64,000 nucleotides of DNA from Prosthecobacter vanneervenii (GTDB lineage: Bacteria > Verrucomicrobiota > Verrucomicrobiia > Verrucomicrobiales > Verrucomicrobiaceae): positions 434,001 to 498,000 of the forward strand of contig NZ_JACHIG010000005.1 of the NCBI RefSeq assembly GCF_014203095.1, written 5' to 3'. The stretch's first letter is position 1. Every line of letters starts with the position of its first letter. The notes beneath the pieces were generated by a model. The model had not been told where the DNA came from. It made no database searches and saw only the letters and a list, made by a program, of their open reading frames with translations. Position numbers and translations under genes: made by a program. Below are positions 1 to 8,410 of the stretch, piece after piece.

Positions 1-356
1 TTGCCGCGCTCTGCCAGCAGGGCCTTGTTCCCCGTCACCACAATCTTTTTGGCGCGCAGTGCGGAAGCCACCATATCATAGGCGGTGATCGTCCCGCCGA
101 TGAGCTCCACAATCACCGGGATGGCGGGATCATTGACCAGCTCTTTCCAGTCGGTGGTGAGCATGGCGGCAGGCACCTCCACGTCGCGAGGACGGGAGAG
201 ATCACGCACAGCCACCTTTGTGACCCTTAATTCCGCCCCTATGCGCTGACTGATGAGGGAGCGATTCTTTTCCAGATTCTTGAACACTCCAGCCCCCACA
301 TTGCCTAAACCGGCCAAACCTATGTTGATGACGCGAGGAGAACTGACGGAGGACAT
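1..356 (-). CDS. hom: Homoserine dehydrogenase, N-terminal part (runs off left edge)
   Basis: The enzyme reduces aspartate-semialdehyde to homoserine with NAD(P)H in the threonine/methionine pathway. The visible 118 codons begin at ATG 356 and stay open to base 1. They contain a Rossmann nucleotide-binding loop (GLAGLGNVGAGV, about residues 13-24), then the family signature VELIGGTITAYDMVASAL and the nearby KIVVTGNKALLAERG, which is typical of the homoserine dehydrogenase NAD-binding domain. The catalytic and any ACT domains lie outside the window. It is divergent from the small PEP-CTERM gene at 559. The family call is firm; the symbol could be thrA if the missing part were fused to aspartokinase, but an N-terminal start with the dehydrogenase domain argues for stand-alone hom. 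Confidence 0.88.
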   Translation of the reverse strand, partial: MSSVSSPRVINIGLAGLGNVGAGVFKNLEKNRSLISQRIGAELRVTKVAVRDLSRPRDVEVPAAMLTTDWKELVNDPAIPVIVELIGGTITAYDMVASALRAKKIVVTGNKALLAERG

Positions 357-558
357 GATGGATGTGGGGCCTGACTTGAAGGGCCGTAGTCATGGCGGTG
401 TTGAGAGAAACTCGCAAGTGGGAAGGATGTTATTGAGAAAGTTACTCAACAATCAACGTCATCGGCTGACTGCTCAAAATCAGGAGACTGCGTCAAGATC
501 GGCACAAGAAATGTCTTGTTTACCCCAGCCCGAATCTGATAGGTTTTTTTCTAATTCG

Positions 559-780
559 ATGTTTATCCGCTCCTTTAGCTACTGGTTCGCGTGCAGCGTG
601 GCTGCAGCCATTGCCGTGGGCGCCAGTGAACCCACCGCAGATCTTACGCTGACAGGTGCCGTCGTGAGCAGCATCGCCCCGGTGCCGGAGCCTAGTCGCG
701 CACTTCTTTTGTTTGCCGGAATCATGGCCATGGCGTTCACCTACCGCCGTGCCTGGCTAAGCTGGAAACGCGCCGCCTGA
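559..780 (+). CDS. Tiny PEP-CTERM sorting-domain protein (73 aa)
   Basis: A 73-residue protein that is little more than two targeting signals. Residues 1-25 look like a signal peptide (basic MFIRSF start, hydrophobic WFACSVAAAIAV). A short Thr/Ser-rich stretch follows. The C-terminus is a textbook PEP-CTERM tail: VPEPSR, a hydrophobic helix (ALLLFAGIMAMAFTY), then basic residues. PEP-CTERM proteins are known substrates of exosortase-type sorting to the cell surface. I chose ATG 559 because the in-frame sequence upstream (from 253) is antisense to hom and has no signal peptide. The gene is preceded by a 202-bp stretch after the hom start in which I see no other gene. Its function is unknown; it may be a remnant or a small surface peptide. 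Confidence 0.7.
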   Translation: MFIRSFSYWFACSVAAAIAVGASEPTADLTLTGAVVSSIAPVPEPSRALLLFAGIMAMAFTYRRAWLSWKRAA

Positions 781-854
781 GACCTCCTCCTCCCGCCTAT
801 TCTAGCGAGCCGTTTTGATTCGACGCCTCAGATGCCTTGGCTAGCATCTGTGTC

Positions 855-2516
855 ATGAAAGTCCTGGCCATCCTCGTCCTTCTCCTACCCTCGGCACTGC
901 TCGCAGCCGATGCCTCCTTTCCAAAGCATGCGATCGCCACCGTGCACCCGCTGGCCACCCAGGCTGGGATGCAGGCCTTTGAAAAAGGTGGCAATGCCAT
1001 CGACGCCGCCATAGCGGCCGGACTGACTCTCGGGGTGGTGGATGGGCACAACTCAGGCATTGGTGGCGGCTGCTTTTTCGTCATCCATGCGGCCGACGGC
1101 ACTGTCACTTGCATCGATGGTCGGGAAATGGCCCCAGCCAAGGCACATCGCGACATGTACATCATCAACGGAAAGCTCGATAATGAGGCCAGTAAAACAG
1201 GCTCCCTGGCCTCCGGCATCCCGGGGTACCTCAAGGCCTGCCAGACAGCACAGAGCAAGCACGGCAGGCTCAAGCTCGCGGATGTATTGCTCCCAGCTGC
1301 GGAGATCGCTGAAAAAGGCTTCCCGATAGATGAAGTGTACGCACGCAAGCTCGCCGCAACAGCGTCCAAACTCGCCAGGTTCCCCGCCAGCGCTGCGATT
1401 TTCCTCAAGGATGGCAAACCGTTGCAAAAGGGCCAGCAGCTCATCCAGACCGACCTGGCCAATACCTACCGCGAAGTGGCCAAAAACGGCATCGGGTGGT
1501 TTTACGGCGGAGAGTATGCCCGTAAAACTGCCGAATGGATGCAGGCCAATGGAGGCATCATGACGGTGGAGGACTTCGCCGGCTACAAAGCCCCTGAACG
1601 TGCGGCCATCCGCTCCAAATACCGTGGCTATGACCTTATCACCATGCCACCTCCAAGTTCGGGCGGTGTGCATGTGGCGCAGATCCTGAATATTCTGGAG
1701 CACTTCCCCATCCGACACTTCCGCGCCAGCAGCCGCGTGCATGTCATCACAGAAGCCATGAAGCTGGCCTTTGCCGACCGTGCTTACTGGCTGGGAGACC
1801 CCGACTTTGCTCCGGTGCCGCGTGGTCTGGTGGATCCCGCCTATGCGGCAGAACTGGCGAAGAAAATCGATCTCGACCACACCACCGCCGTGCCCTCCCA
1901 CAACATGCCTCCGCACTGGGAGGGGGACATCTTTGGCAAGCACACCACCTTTCTATGCACTGCTGACGCCGAGGGCAACTGGGTGGCGCTCAATCAGACG
2001 ATCAACACCGCCTTTGGCAGCAAAGTCGTCATTCCAGGCACAGGCGTGCTGCTGAATGATGAAATGGACGACTTCGCCGTGCAGCCCGGGGTGCCGAACG
2101 CCTTCAAACTCGTCGGTGCTGAGGCAAACGCCGTTGCTCCCGGCAAGCGCCCACTCTCCAGCATGAGCCCCACCATCGTGCTCAAAGATGGCAAACCAGT
2201 CATCGTCACCGGAGCCGCCGGCGGCCCCACCATCATCACGCAGGCACTGCTGCTGCTTACACACATCATTGATGACGGCATGCTCCCGGAAGAGGCGCTG
2301 GCTCAGCCACGCTTTCACCATCAGTGGAATCCGGATGAACTCAAAATCGAAAAGACTTTTGGTGCCGAGACACTGGCGCAGGTCAGGGCGTTCGGCCACA
2401 AACTCGCCGAATCTGAGAGCTTCGGTGCCTGCCAGGCGATCAGCTTTGACGCGGGCAGGCAGCTCTTCTTCCCAGCGCATGATCCGCGTGTACCGGGCAG
2501 CGCAGAGGGGAAATGA
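855..2516 (+). CDS. ggt: Gamma-glutamyltransferase, secreted (glutathione hydrolase)
   Basis: Ntn-hydrolase of the gamma-glutamyltranspeptidase family that removes or transfers the gamma-glutamyl group of glutathione and related peptides outside the cytoplasm. From ATG 855 it is 553 aa with a clear signal peptide (MKVLAILVLLLPSALLAAD). The family landmarks are present: the early GGNAIDAAIA and NSGIGGGCFF segments, the autoprocessing/catalytic threonine in KHTTFLCTAD (T364), the NTAFGS and LLNDEMDDF segments, the PLSSMSPTIVLKDGKP serine pair, and the GAAGGP oxyanion loop. Length is normal for the family. An in-frame TTG at 837 would add six residues ahead of the signal peptide and is less likely. 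It converges on the regulator gene, with only 3 bp between the two stop codons. Confidence 0.93.
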   Translation: MKVLAILVLLLPSALLAADASFPKHAIATVHPLATQAGMQAFEKGGNAIDAAIAAGLTLGVVDGHNSGIGGGCFFVIHAADGTVTCIDGREMAPAKAHRDMYIINGKLDNEASKTGSLASGIPGYLKACQTAQSKHGRLKLADVLLPAAEIAEKGFPIDEVYARKLAATASKLARFPASAAIFLKDGKPLQKGQQLIQTDLANTYREVAKNGIGWFYGGEYARKTAEWMQANGGIMTVEDFAGYKAPERAAIRSKYRGYDLITMPPPSSGGVHVAQILNILEHFPIRHFRASSRVHVITEAMKLAFADRAYWLGDPDFAPVPRGLVDPAYAAELAKKIDLDHTTAVPSHNMPPHWEGDIFGKHTTFLCTADAEGNWVALNQTINTAFGSKVVIPGTGVLLNDEMDDFAVQPGVPNAFKLVGAEANAVAPGKRPLSSMSPTIVLKDGKPVIVTGAAGGPTIITQALLLLTHIIDDGMLPEEALAQPRFHHQWNPDELKIEKTFGAETLAQVRAFGHKLAESESFGACQAISFDAGRQLFFPAHDPRVPGSAEGK

Positions 2517-2519
2517 TGA

Positions 2520-3767
2520 TCACTCCTCCCGCAGTTTCCTGCGCAGGGTGGCGCGGTTCATTCGCAGCGCCGCCGCCATGCGCGTAGGTTTGTTGTCAAA
2601 GCGCTTGAGCAGCGTCTCCAGCATGGTGGCCTCCACCGTCTCCAGCAGATGGTCGTAGATGGGCATGGTCTCGTCAGCGCCTGTGGTTTTCTGATCCAGC
2701 CACGCGGCCAGGCTGCGCTTCATCGTTTCTTCAAGATGACTTGCCTGATCCGGCTTCACCATGCTGGCAGGCAGGTGATGAGGCAGGATGGTGCTGCCTC
2801 CGCACACGGCGGCGGCATGGGCCATGGCCGCCTTCAGTTCACGCACATTGCCTGACCAGCTGTGGGCCTTCAGCACGGCCAGAGCCTCGGCGGAAAGCAC
2901 CTGCTCTCCGAGGAATGCGGCTGCCAGCTGCGGAATGTCTGCTGTGCGATCACACAGTGAGGGCAGGTGAATTTGCAGCACGGCCAGGGCATAAAAGAGA
3001 TCTTCTCGCAGATGTGGCGCGGCCTCCGTGCTGGCTGCGCTGAAAAGCCGCGCTTTCACCGTACCGGCGTTCAAGCGATGCATGAGTGCAGCCTGCAGCG
3101 GCTTGGACCAGGCGCTGATTTCATCGAGAAACAGCACCCCGTCTCCTGCTTTGGCGATGGCCTCATCCAGCGCTGCCTCCACACGGTCTGCCTGCCATTC
3201 ATCGGCGCGGAATTCGACCATCGGCTTTTCCGCGCGGGCGCTGTGGCGGTGGATCACCTGCCCGGCCAGGCTCTTGCCGCTGCCAGGTGGTCCCTGCAGC
3301 AGTACCGGAGCATCGCCGCTGCTTGCCTGGGCGATGATGGCAAACGCACGCTGCATGGGCTCGCTGTTCCCGATCATGGTGGTCTCGGCCCGTGGCAGAT
3401 TCTTCACCGGGGTGAGCACTTCGCGAATCGCCCGCTGCATGTCAGCCAGGTTCAGCGGCTTGAGGAAATATTCGCGGGCTCCCAGCCGCCGCGCCTCCAG
3501 GGCTGTGTCCAGCGTGCCGTGCGCCGTGATGATCATGACCGGTGGCGGTTGAGGCAGCGTCTGGATTTTTTCGAGCACCTTCAGACCACTTATATCAGGC
3601 AGCCCCACGTCCAGGATGATGAGCACGTATTCCTGGGCTGTCAGCTTTTCGATGCCCCCCTGCCCGGAAGCTGCCACCACCGGCGTGGCCTCACAGCGGC
3701 GCACCACGGTGGAGAGAGCGGCGGCCAGGGCGTATTCGTCTTCGATGATGAGGATGGCGGAATTCAT
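2520..3767 (-). CDS. NtrC-type response regulator with degenerate AAA+ domain
   Basis: Response regulator of 415 aa. The receiver domain (about 1-120) has the acidic pocket (E9/D10), phospho-acceptor D53 in ILDVGLPDISG and K103 in FLKPLN. A central AAA+ domain follows with Walker A GPPGSGKS (159-166) and Walker B VLFLDEIS (D215/E216), and a C-terminal Fis-type helix-turn-helix (about 380-415, ending NRATLRRKLREE). The sigma-54 contact loop GAFTGA is absent: the stretch from Walker A to Walker B is about 16 residues shorter than in NtrC, and the segment REDLFYAL has alanine where PspF/NtrC relatives have their second conserved arginine. I infer a regulator that may bind DNA without activating sigma-54 polymerase. 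Its start overlaps the stop of the kinase gene by 4 bp (ATGA). Confidence 0.9.
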   Translation of the reverse strand: MNSAILIIEDEYALAAALSTVVRRCEATPVVAASGQGGIEKLTAQEYVLIILDVGLPDISGLKVLEKIQTLPQPPPVMIITAHGTLDTALEARRLGAREYFLKPLNLADMQRAIREVLTPVKNLPRAETTMIGNSEPMQRAFAIIAQASSGDAPVLLQGPPGSGKSLAGQVIHRHSARAEKPMVEFRADEWQADRVEAALDEAIAKAGDGVLFLDEISAWSKPLQAALMHRLNAGTVKARLFSAASTEAAPHLREDLFYALAVLQIHLPSLCDRTADIPQLAAAFLGEQVLSAEALAVLKAHSWSGNVRELKAAMAHAAAVCGGSTILPHHLPASMVKPDQASHLEETMKRSLAAWLDQKTTGADETMPIYDHLLETVEATMLETLLKRFDNKPTRMAAALRMNRATLRRKLREE

Positions 3768-4918
3768 GCGGGAAGTAAGGGGAGCGTCACGGTGATATGC
3801 GCCCCGCCCTTGGGGTCATTTTGAAAAAGGATCGTCCCACCATGCGCAGCAATGATGCCGGACACAATATTGAGCCCCACCCCCATGCCTCCTTCTTTTT
3901 CGGTGAAAAAGAGCTCTGTGCCACGGGCCAGCGCTTCATCCGAGAAACCGGAGCCCGCATCGGCAAACAGCAGTTCCAGCTTTTCGCCTGTCTTCCGTCC
4001 CTGAAGCCTCAGCAGGCCGCCATGCGGCATGGCCTGGATGGCATTGATGATCAGATTCCGCACCGCCTGCGCCAGCCGCTGCGCATCTCCCATGATCCAT
4101 GCCGGACTGGGCAGATCCATGTGCACCTCCACTCCGGCGTGCCGGGCCTGCGCCTCCGTGTTTCTAACCACGCCTTGGATGCACTCCGTCGCATCCAGCT
4201 TCACCAGCCGCGGCGGCAGAGGATTCGCCAGATGAAGCCACTGGTTCACCAAACCTGAGATCACCTCGGATTCATTCTCGATGATCTTGACCGCCTGCTG
4301 ATCCTCCTCGTTCTGCGGCGTCATGAGCTGTGCGTGCAGCTGGATCGAGGCCAGCGGGTTTTTGATGTCATGCGCCAGACTGGTGGCCACACGCCCCAGC
4401 ATGGCCAGGCGTTCCGATTGGGCTCTTTTGAGCCTTTCCCGCACCAGCAGCCAGCCGATCAAGCCCGACACCAGCCAGAAGGCGAGAAAGGCATTCCGCG
4501 TGGCGGGATCGCGCAATGACAGAGACGAGGCAGGCGTGTCCCTGGAAAAGCGCATGTAGTGATTTTTATCGAGCTCCACGACCACCGACTGCTGGTGGTC
4601 GTTCGTGTCTTCGACCAGGCCGCTCTGAATATCAGACTGAATCAATTCATCCACCGCAGGAAGCATGAGGGTGCGGTCCAGGAACACAATGCGCATTCCC
4701 AGCAGCTCCTCCAGGCTCCTGGCCAGCTTCTCACTACGAGGCAGGTTCATGTGCCGCACAGACTCGGCGTCGGCCTTCGCAAGGGCGAGAAACAGGCGGT
4801 TCGACTCTTCGCGCTCGCGCTGGCGCAGCCACGCCAGCAGCAGCAGGGATCCTGCTATAATAAAGGCGAGGAAGCCGAGGCCCAGGCTGAGGCGGAGCTT
4901 GTGAGGAGAGGCGGACAC
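3764..4918 (-). CDS. Membrane sensor histidine kinase
   Basis: Two-component kinase of 384 aa paired with the overlapping downstream response regulator. A membrane helix lies at about residues 10-30 and a second at about 142-158; between them is a sensory domain of about 110 residues that I do not recognise. The cytoplasmic part has the H-box SLAHDIKNPLASIQ with phospho-accepting H183, an N-box with N292 (NLIINAIQAM), a G1 box DAGSGF and a G2-like GMGVGLNIVSGIIAAHGG. This is the NtrB/ZraS-like HisKA-HATPase_c arrangement. Its start lies 3 bp after the stop of the sulfatase gene, so sulfatase, kinase and regulator are almost certainly co-transcribed. The stimulus is unknown, but the context suggests something linked to sulfated substrates or the envelope. 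Confidence 0.93.
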   Translation of the reverse strand: MSASPHKLRLSLGLGFLAFIIAGSLLLLAWLRQREREESNRLFLALAKADAESVRHMNLPRSEKLARSLEELLGMRIVFLDRTLMLPAVDELIQSDIQSGLVEDTNDHQQSVVVELDKNHYMRFSRDTPASSLSLRDPATRNAFLAFWLVSGLIGWLLVRERLKRAQSERLAMLGRVATSLAHDIKNPLASIQLHAQLMTPQNEEDQQAVKIIENESEVISGLVNQWLHLANPLPPRLVKLDATECIQGVVRNTEAQARHAGVEVHMDLPSPAWIMGDAQRLAQAVRNLIINAIQAMPHGGLLRLQGRKTGEKLELLFADAGSGFSDEALARGTELFFTEKEGGMGVGLNIVSGIIAAHGGTILFQNDPKGGAHITVTLPLLPA

Positions 4919-4921
4919 TGC

Positions 4922-6400
4922 CTACGGTTCAGGCAGAGGAGCGCTTTTATCAATCGGCTTGTCTTCCCAGATCGCCTCCTTGGTCGCAGGATCGTAGGTC
5001 AGAACCCGGCTCTTGCTGCCGGGCACGGGTCCCTTGTCTATCTTCGGCAGCCACCTGGCCAGCTCGGCTTTTTTACCGACGTAGCGCGCATCCTTGGCGA
5101 GGTTGGTCCATTCGTTGGGGTCGCCTTTCAGGTCGTAAAGCTCCTCGCTGCCATCGGCGTAGCGGATGTAGCGCCAGTCCTTGGCACGAATGGCATGGTT
5201 GCCCTGATTGTGGGTTGTGATGGCTGGCCACTCGCGCGGTGCAGAGGCGTCCTGCAACTGCGGCACCAGGCTGTGGCCTTCAAGATCCTTGCGGGCAGGC
5301 ATTTTGGAAAGTGCCAGCAACGAGGGGAAAATATCGAGCAGTTCCACAGGGCTTTCGCACACCTGTCCGGCCTTGATGCCCGGCCCGGCGAAGATGAGAG
5401 GCACGCGTGTGCTGCGCTCCCACAGAGTGTTTTTCCCGGTCATGAGTTTTTCCCCCAAATGCCAGCCGTGATCTCCCCAGAGAACAATGATGGTGTTTTC
5501 TGCACGACCTGTCTCTTTGAGCGCCTGCATCAGGCGGCCCACCTGACTGTCCATGAAGCTGACACAGGCCAGATAGGCGCGGACCAGAGGACGCCACTCG
5601 TTGTATTTCCGCAGCGTGCTCAGGCGTGGCTCTGGCAGTTTCCAGTGCAGAAAATCGGCAAACTTTGGCAGGTCATCGCGGTCATCTTCCTTTACCGGCG
5701 GCATCTTCAGGGTGGCATCTGGATAGAGATCAAACCACTTTTGTGATGCAAAGCATGGCACATGCGGCAGGCGAAAACCTGCGGCTACAAAGAACGGTTT
5801 GTCCGCAGGCGCGCGCTTCAGTGCATCGATGGCGGAGTCGGCGATCTTCCAGTCGGCATTGTCCTCATCCTTTTCAGGAAATACGCCCCAATCCATGGCG
5901 GGATGACGATCCGGTCCGGGAAGATTGGCGATAGGCGTCTTCGGCTTGGGCATGGGGCCGCGATTCCCCCATTCAGTGAACTCCGCCTTCTGATCTCCCC
6001 CACGCATGGAGCCATCGTGGTAGATTTTGCCGCTGTTGAAGGTGTAATAACCCGCCTGGGTGAAGGTCTGCGGCAGAGTCACGTGCTGCTTGGTCTGCTC
6101 CACCTCACGAATGCCTGGAGCCAAGCCATAAATGCCTGTGCTGGACGGACGCAGTCCGGTGAGAAGCGAACTGCGGGATGGATTGCATAGGGGTGCCTGG
6201 CAATGCGCACTGGCAAACAGCGTACCGCTTTTGGCCAGGGCATCGATCGCCGGTGTCTTGACCTGTGGGTGTCCTCCCATGCACCCAATCCAGTCGTTTT
6301 GGTCATCGATGGCGATGAAGAGCACATTGGGCCGCGAATCTGCGGCATGAAGGATCGGCAGGGAAAAAAGGAGTGCGGTAAAGATTCGTAGCAACTTCAT
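4922..6400 (-). CDS. Secreted sulfatase (iduronate-2-sulfatase-like)
   Basis: Type I formylglycine sulfatase of 492 aa that hydrolyses sulfate esters, probably on polysaccharides, outside the cytoplasm. A signal peptide (residues 1-19, ending LPILHAA) precedes PNVLFIAIDDQNDWIG, whose D32/D33 are metal ligands. The cysteine to be oxidised to formylglycine is C72 in the CNPSR motif, followed by SSLLTG. Further landmarks are SGKIYHDG, GFRLPHVP, LWGDHGWHLGEK (metal/substrate residues) and a C-terminal ELYDLKGDPNEWTNLA. The order and wording of these blocks match iduronate-2-sulfatase-like enzymes common in Planctomycetes and Verrucomicrobia. It is the first gene of an operon with a two-component system, which is an unusual arrangement. 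The exact substrate cannot be read from sequence alone. Confidence 0.93.
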   Translation of the reverse strand: MKLLRIFTALLFSLPILHAADSRPNVLFIAIDDQNDWIGCMGGHPQVKTPAIDALAKSGTLFASAHCQAPLCNPSRSSLLTGLRPSSTGIYGLAPGIREVEQTKQHVTLPQTFTQAGYYTFNSGKIYHDGSMRGGDQKAEFTEWGNRGPMPKPKTPIANLPGPDRHPAMDWGVFPEKDEDNADWKIADSAIDALKRAPADKPFFVAAGFRLPHVPCFASQKWFDLYPDATLKMPPVKEDDRDDLPKFADFLHWKLPEPRLSTLRKYNEWRPLVRAYLACVSFMDSQVGRLMQALKETGRAENTIIVLWGDHGWHLGEKLMTGKNTLWERSTRVPLIFAGPGIKAGQVCESPVELLDIFPSLLALSKMPARKDLEGHSLVPQLQDASAPREWPAITTHNQGNHAIRAKDWRYIRYADGSEELYDLKGDPNEWTNLAKDARYVGKKAELARWLPKIDKGPVPGSKSRVLTYDPATKEAIWEDKPIDKSAPLPEP

Positions 6401-6477
6401 GGCTGGGCCAACAAAACGGAGCCCACACCGATGAAATAGCAGCGGAAAGCAGAGGCAAAGAAATACCCTATCCTGAT

Positions 6478-8244
6478 TCAGGATGCCACCTTCGGCACCA
6501 GATGCTCGGCCGCCTTGGCAGCCTCTGCACGCAGCTCTGGATTGAGGTTCTTCTGCTCAAACTCGCGGCACCAGCCTTTGATCTCCAACTCGTTGAAAAT
6601 TTTGCCGATCACGCGGCGCAGCAGTCCTTTCAGGTTGGGCAGTTCCACCTCCTGCAGCGAACGGATGGCAGCCTCCTTGTAGCTTTCCAGCAACGTCATG
6701 GCCTTTTCATGCGCGCCGCTGTCCATCGCCCATTCGCGGATCGTGGCGTTGTCAGGCTTCGTCTTGGCGGCTCCATTCCAGAGCGCCTCCATCTGGTCTT
6801 TGACCTCGCCCTTGCCCTTCTCTCGCAGGAGGGAGAGCACAATGCTCGGACGCATGTTCCATTCATTGCCTGCGGCGGAATCCTCTCCCAGATCATCCAG
6901 GTCATCGCGGATCTGGTAGGCGATGCCGAGATTCTCGCTGTAAGTGTGCAATGCGTCGGCGCATTCATCCAGACGGCCTGCGAGCGCAGCCCCCACCTTG
7001 AGGGCCACCTCAAAGGCAGGCGCGGTTTTGCTGCGAAAGATTTCCAGCACCTGCGTGCTGCTGAGGGCCACGGGGTGGCGCGTCCAGAGCAGTTCGGCAC
7101 CCTGGCCAATGCAAAGTTCCCGCTGCCCCTCGGCGGCCACCAGGATGGCAGCGCTGCGGACATGGGCTGCAGCATCATTGTCGGCAAGCAGGCGATAGCC
7201 CTCGCCGATGAGAAGGTCGCCGATGTTGAGCGCCACAGGCACGCCGTGCTCGGTGTGCAGGGTTGTTTCGCCATAGCGTTCGGCGTCTCCGTCCTCGATG
7301 TCGTCATGCACAAGCGAGGCCTTGTGGAAAATTTCGACGGCAATGGCAGCTTTTTTGACGGTGTCTGAAATCGGGCCTTCCGGATCCTCACGCAGTGCCT
7401 GGTAGGCAGCTACGGTCAGGAAGGGGCGCCAGCGCTTGCCCGCACGGGCCAGCCACTCGCGGGCAATGTCATCGCTATGGCCGCGTGATGGCCCCATGAG
7501 CGCATTGAGAGACTCCACGGTGAACCAGGTTTTCACCTCGTCATGCAGCGCATTCAGATTGAGACGGCGTGTTTTGTCATCGCTCGTCAGGTGAATGTAA
7601 TCCCAGACCCAGTCGATATCCACGAGGGTGTCAATGCAGTCATCCTGCAGCAGGGGCACAGCTACGGCGGGGATGGCTGCGGCCTCCACATAGGGGAAGG
7701 TGCGCTCCAGCACCGGCAGGCAGGAGATGCCCACGATGGCCTCGATCTTGCCAGTCTGGATCAGAGACATGACGATGGCGCTGCCCTCGGCCACCAGCAC
7801 GGCGTAACCAAGCTTTTCTGCTTCGTTCTGGAAGTCCTGGATGGAGCAGAGGCCGCACTGCTTGCAGAGCAGGCCAAATTCATCAAAGGGCGCCGGACAC
7901 TTGCTCTCCACACGGAGGCACTTGGGCATGAGCAGCAGGCGCTTCTCAAACGGCACGGTGGCCAGGGATTCCCGCCACGTTTCGTTGGCCAGCAGCACAC
8001 CCACATAGTCACGATGAATTTTGTCGATGGCGTGGATGGTCAGGATTTTGTCTGTGTGCTCCTGCAGATCTGCGAGCGGCACCGGGGGCACGAGCTTCTG
8101 CTCCTCGGCGTAGGCACGCACCCAACCCAAGATCTGATCCCGGTCCTGCTTCGTCTGCGGGATGTTCTTTTTGGGCTGACGGATACGGCGGTTCAGGCCA
8201 GGGATGGGCGGCGGCAGGGCGGCAGAACGGACGACGGCAGACAT
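6478..8244 (-). CDS. DUF116-polyprenyl synthetase fusion protein
   Basis: A 588-residue two-part protein. The N-terminal 240 residues contain a cysteine-rich DUF116-like region (C109, C116 in KCPAPFDEFG, then C127, C130 and C133 in CKQCGLC, and C175), a pattern that could bind metal or an Fe-S cluster. The C-terminal part (about 255-560) is a trans-isoprenyl diphosphate synthase. It has RWRP near 272, the first aspartate-rich motif DDIED (D314-D318), GDLLIGEGY, and the second motif DDLDD (D447-D451), all needed to bind Mg-diphosphates during prenyl chain extension. Stand-alone synthases are around 300-350 aa, so this is a true fusion. It is probably cytoplasmic, making a C15 or longer prenyl diphosphate; the chain length cannot be judged. 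The role of the cysteine domain is unknown. Confidence 0.88.
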   Translation of the reverse strand: MSAVVRSAALPPPIPGLNRRIRQPKKNIPQTKQDRDQILGWVRAYAEEQKLVPPVPLADLQEHTDKILTIHAIDKIHRDYVGVLLANETWRESLATVPFEKRLLLMPKCLRVESKCPAPFDEFGLLCKQCGLCSIQDFQNEAEKLGYAVLVAEGSAIVMSLIQTGKIEAIVGISCLPVLERTFPYVEAAAIPAVAVPLLQDDCIDTLVDIDWVWDYIHLTSDDKTRRLNLNALHDEVKTWFTVESLNALMGPSRGHSDDIAREWLARAGKRWRPFLTVAAYQALREDPEGPISDTVKKAAIAVEIFHKASLVHDDIEDGDAERYGETTLHTEHGVPVALNIGDLLIGEGYRLLADNDAAAHVRSAAILVAAEGQRELCIGQGAELLWTRHPVALSSTQVLEIFRSKTAPAFEVALKVGAALAGRLDECADALHTYSENLGIAYQIRDDLDDLGEDSAAGNEWNMRPSIVLSLLREKGKGEVKDQMEALWNGAAKTKPDNATIREWAMDSGAHEKAMTLLESYKEAAIRSLQEVELPNLKGLLRRVIGKIFNELEIKGWCREFEQKNLNPELRAEAAKAAEHLVPKVAS

Positions 8245-8410
8245 GAGAAAATAATACGAAGTGTGGCGGTGGGCCTGAGAAGAGAACTAAGCGCTTTAAC
8301 CGTACAGGAAGGGCTTGGTCTTGCGGATATTGCGATGAATTGTGCGAATCTTGCGCTGCTAGAGCAATCAAGTGGAGTGGGAAGGACCTTGTCGGCAGAT
8401 CAAACCAGAG

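Noticed and set aside
253..558. Long N-terminal extension (from 253) of the small PEP-CTERM protein
   Set aside because: The first part is antisense to hom, and a signal peptide starts exactly at ATG 559.
837..854. TTG 837 as start of gamma-glutamyltransferase
   Set aside because: Adds six residues ahead of a complete signal peptide that begins at ATG 855.
2520..3767. Plain call of sigma-54 activator
   Set aside because: The GAFTGA loop needed for sigma-54 contact is missing, so I describe it as NtrC-type by architecture only.
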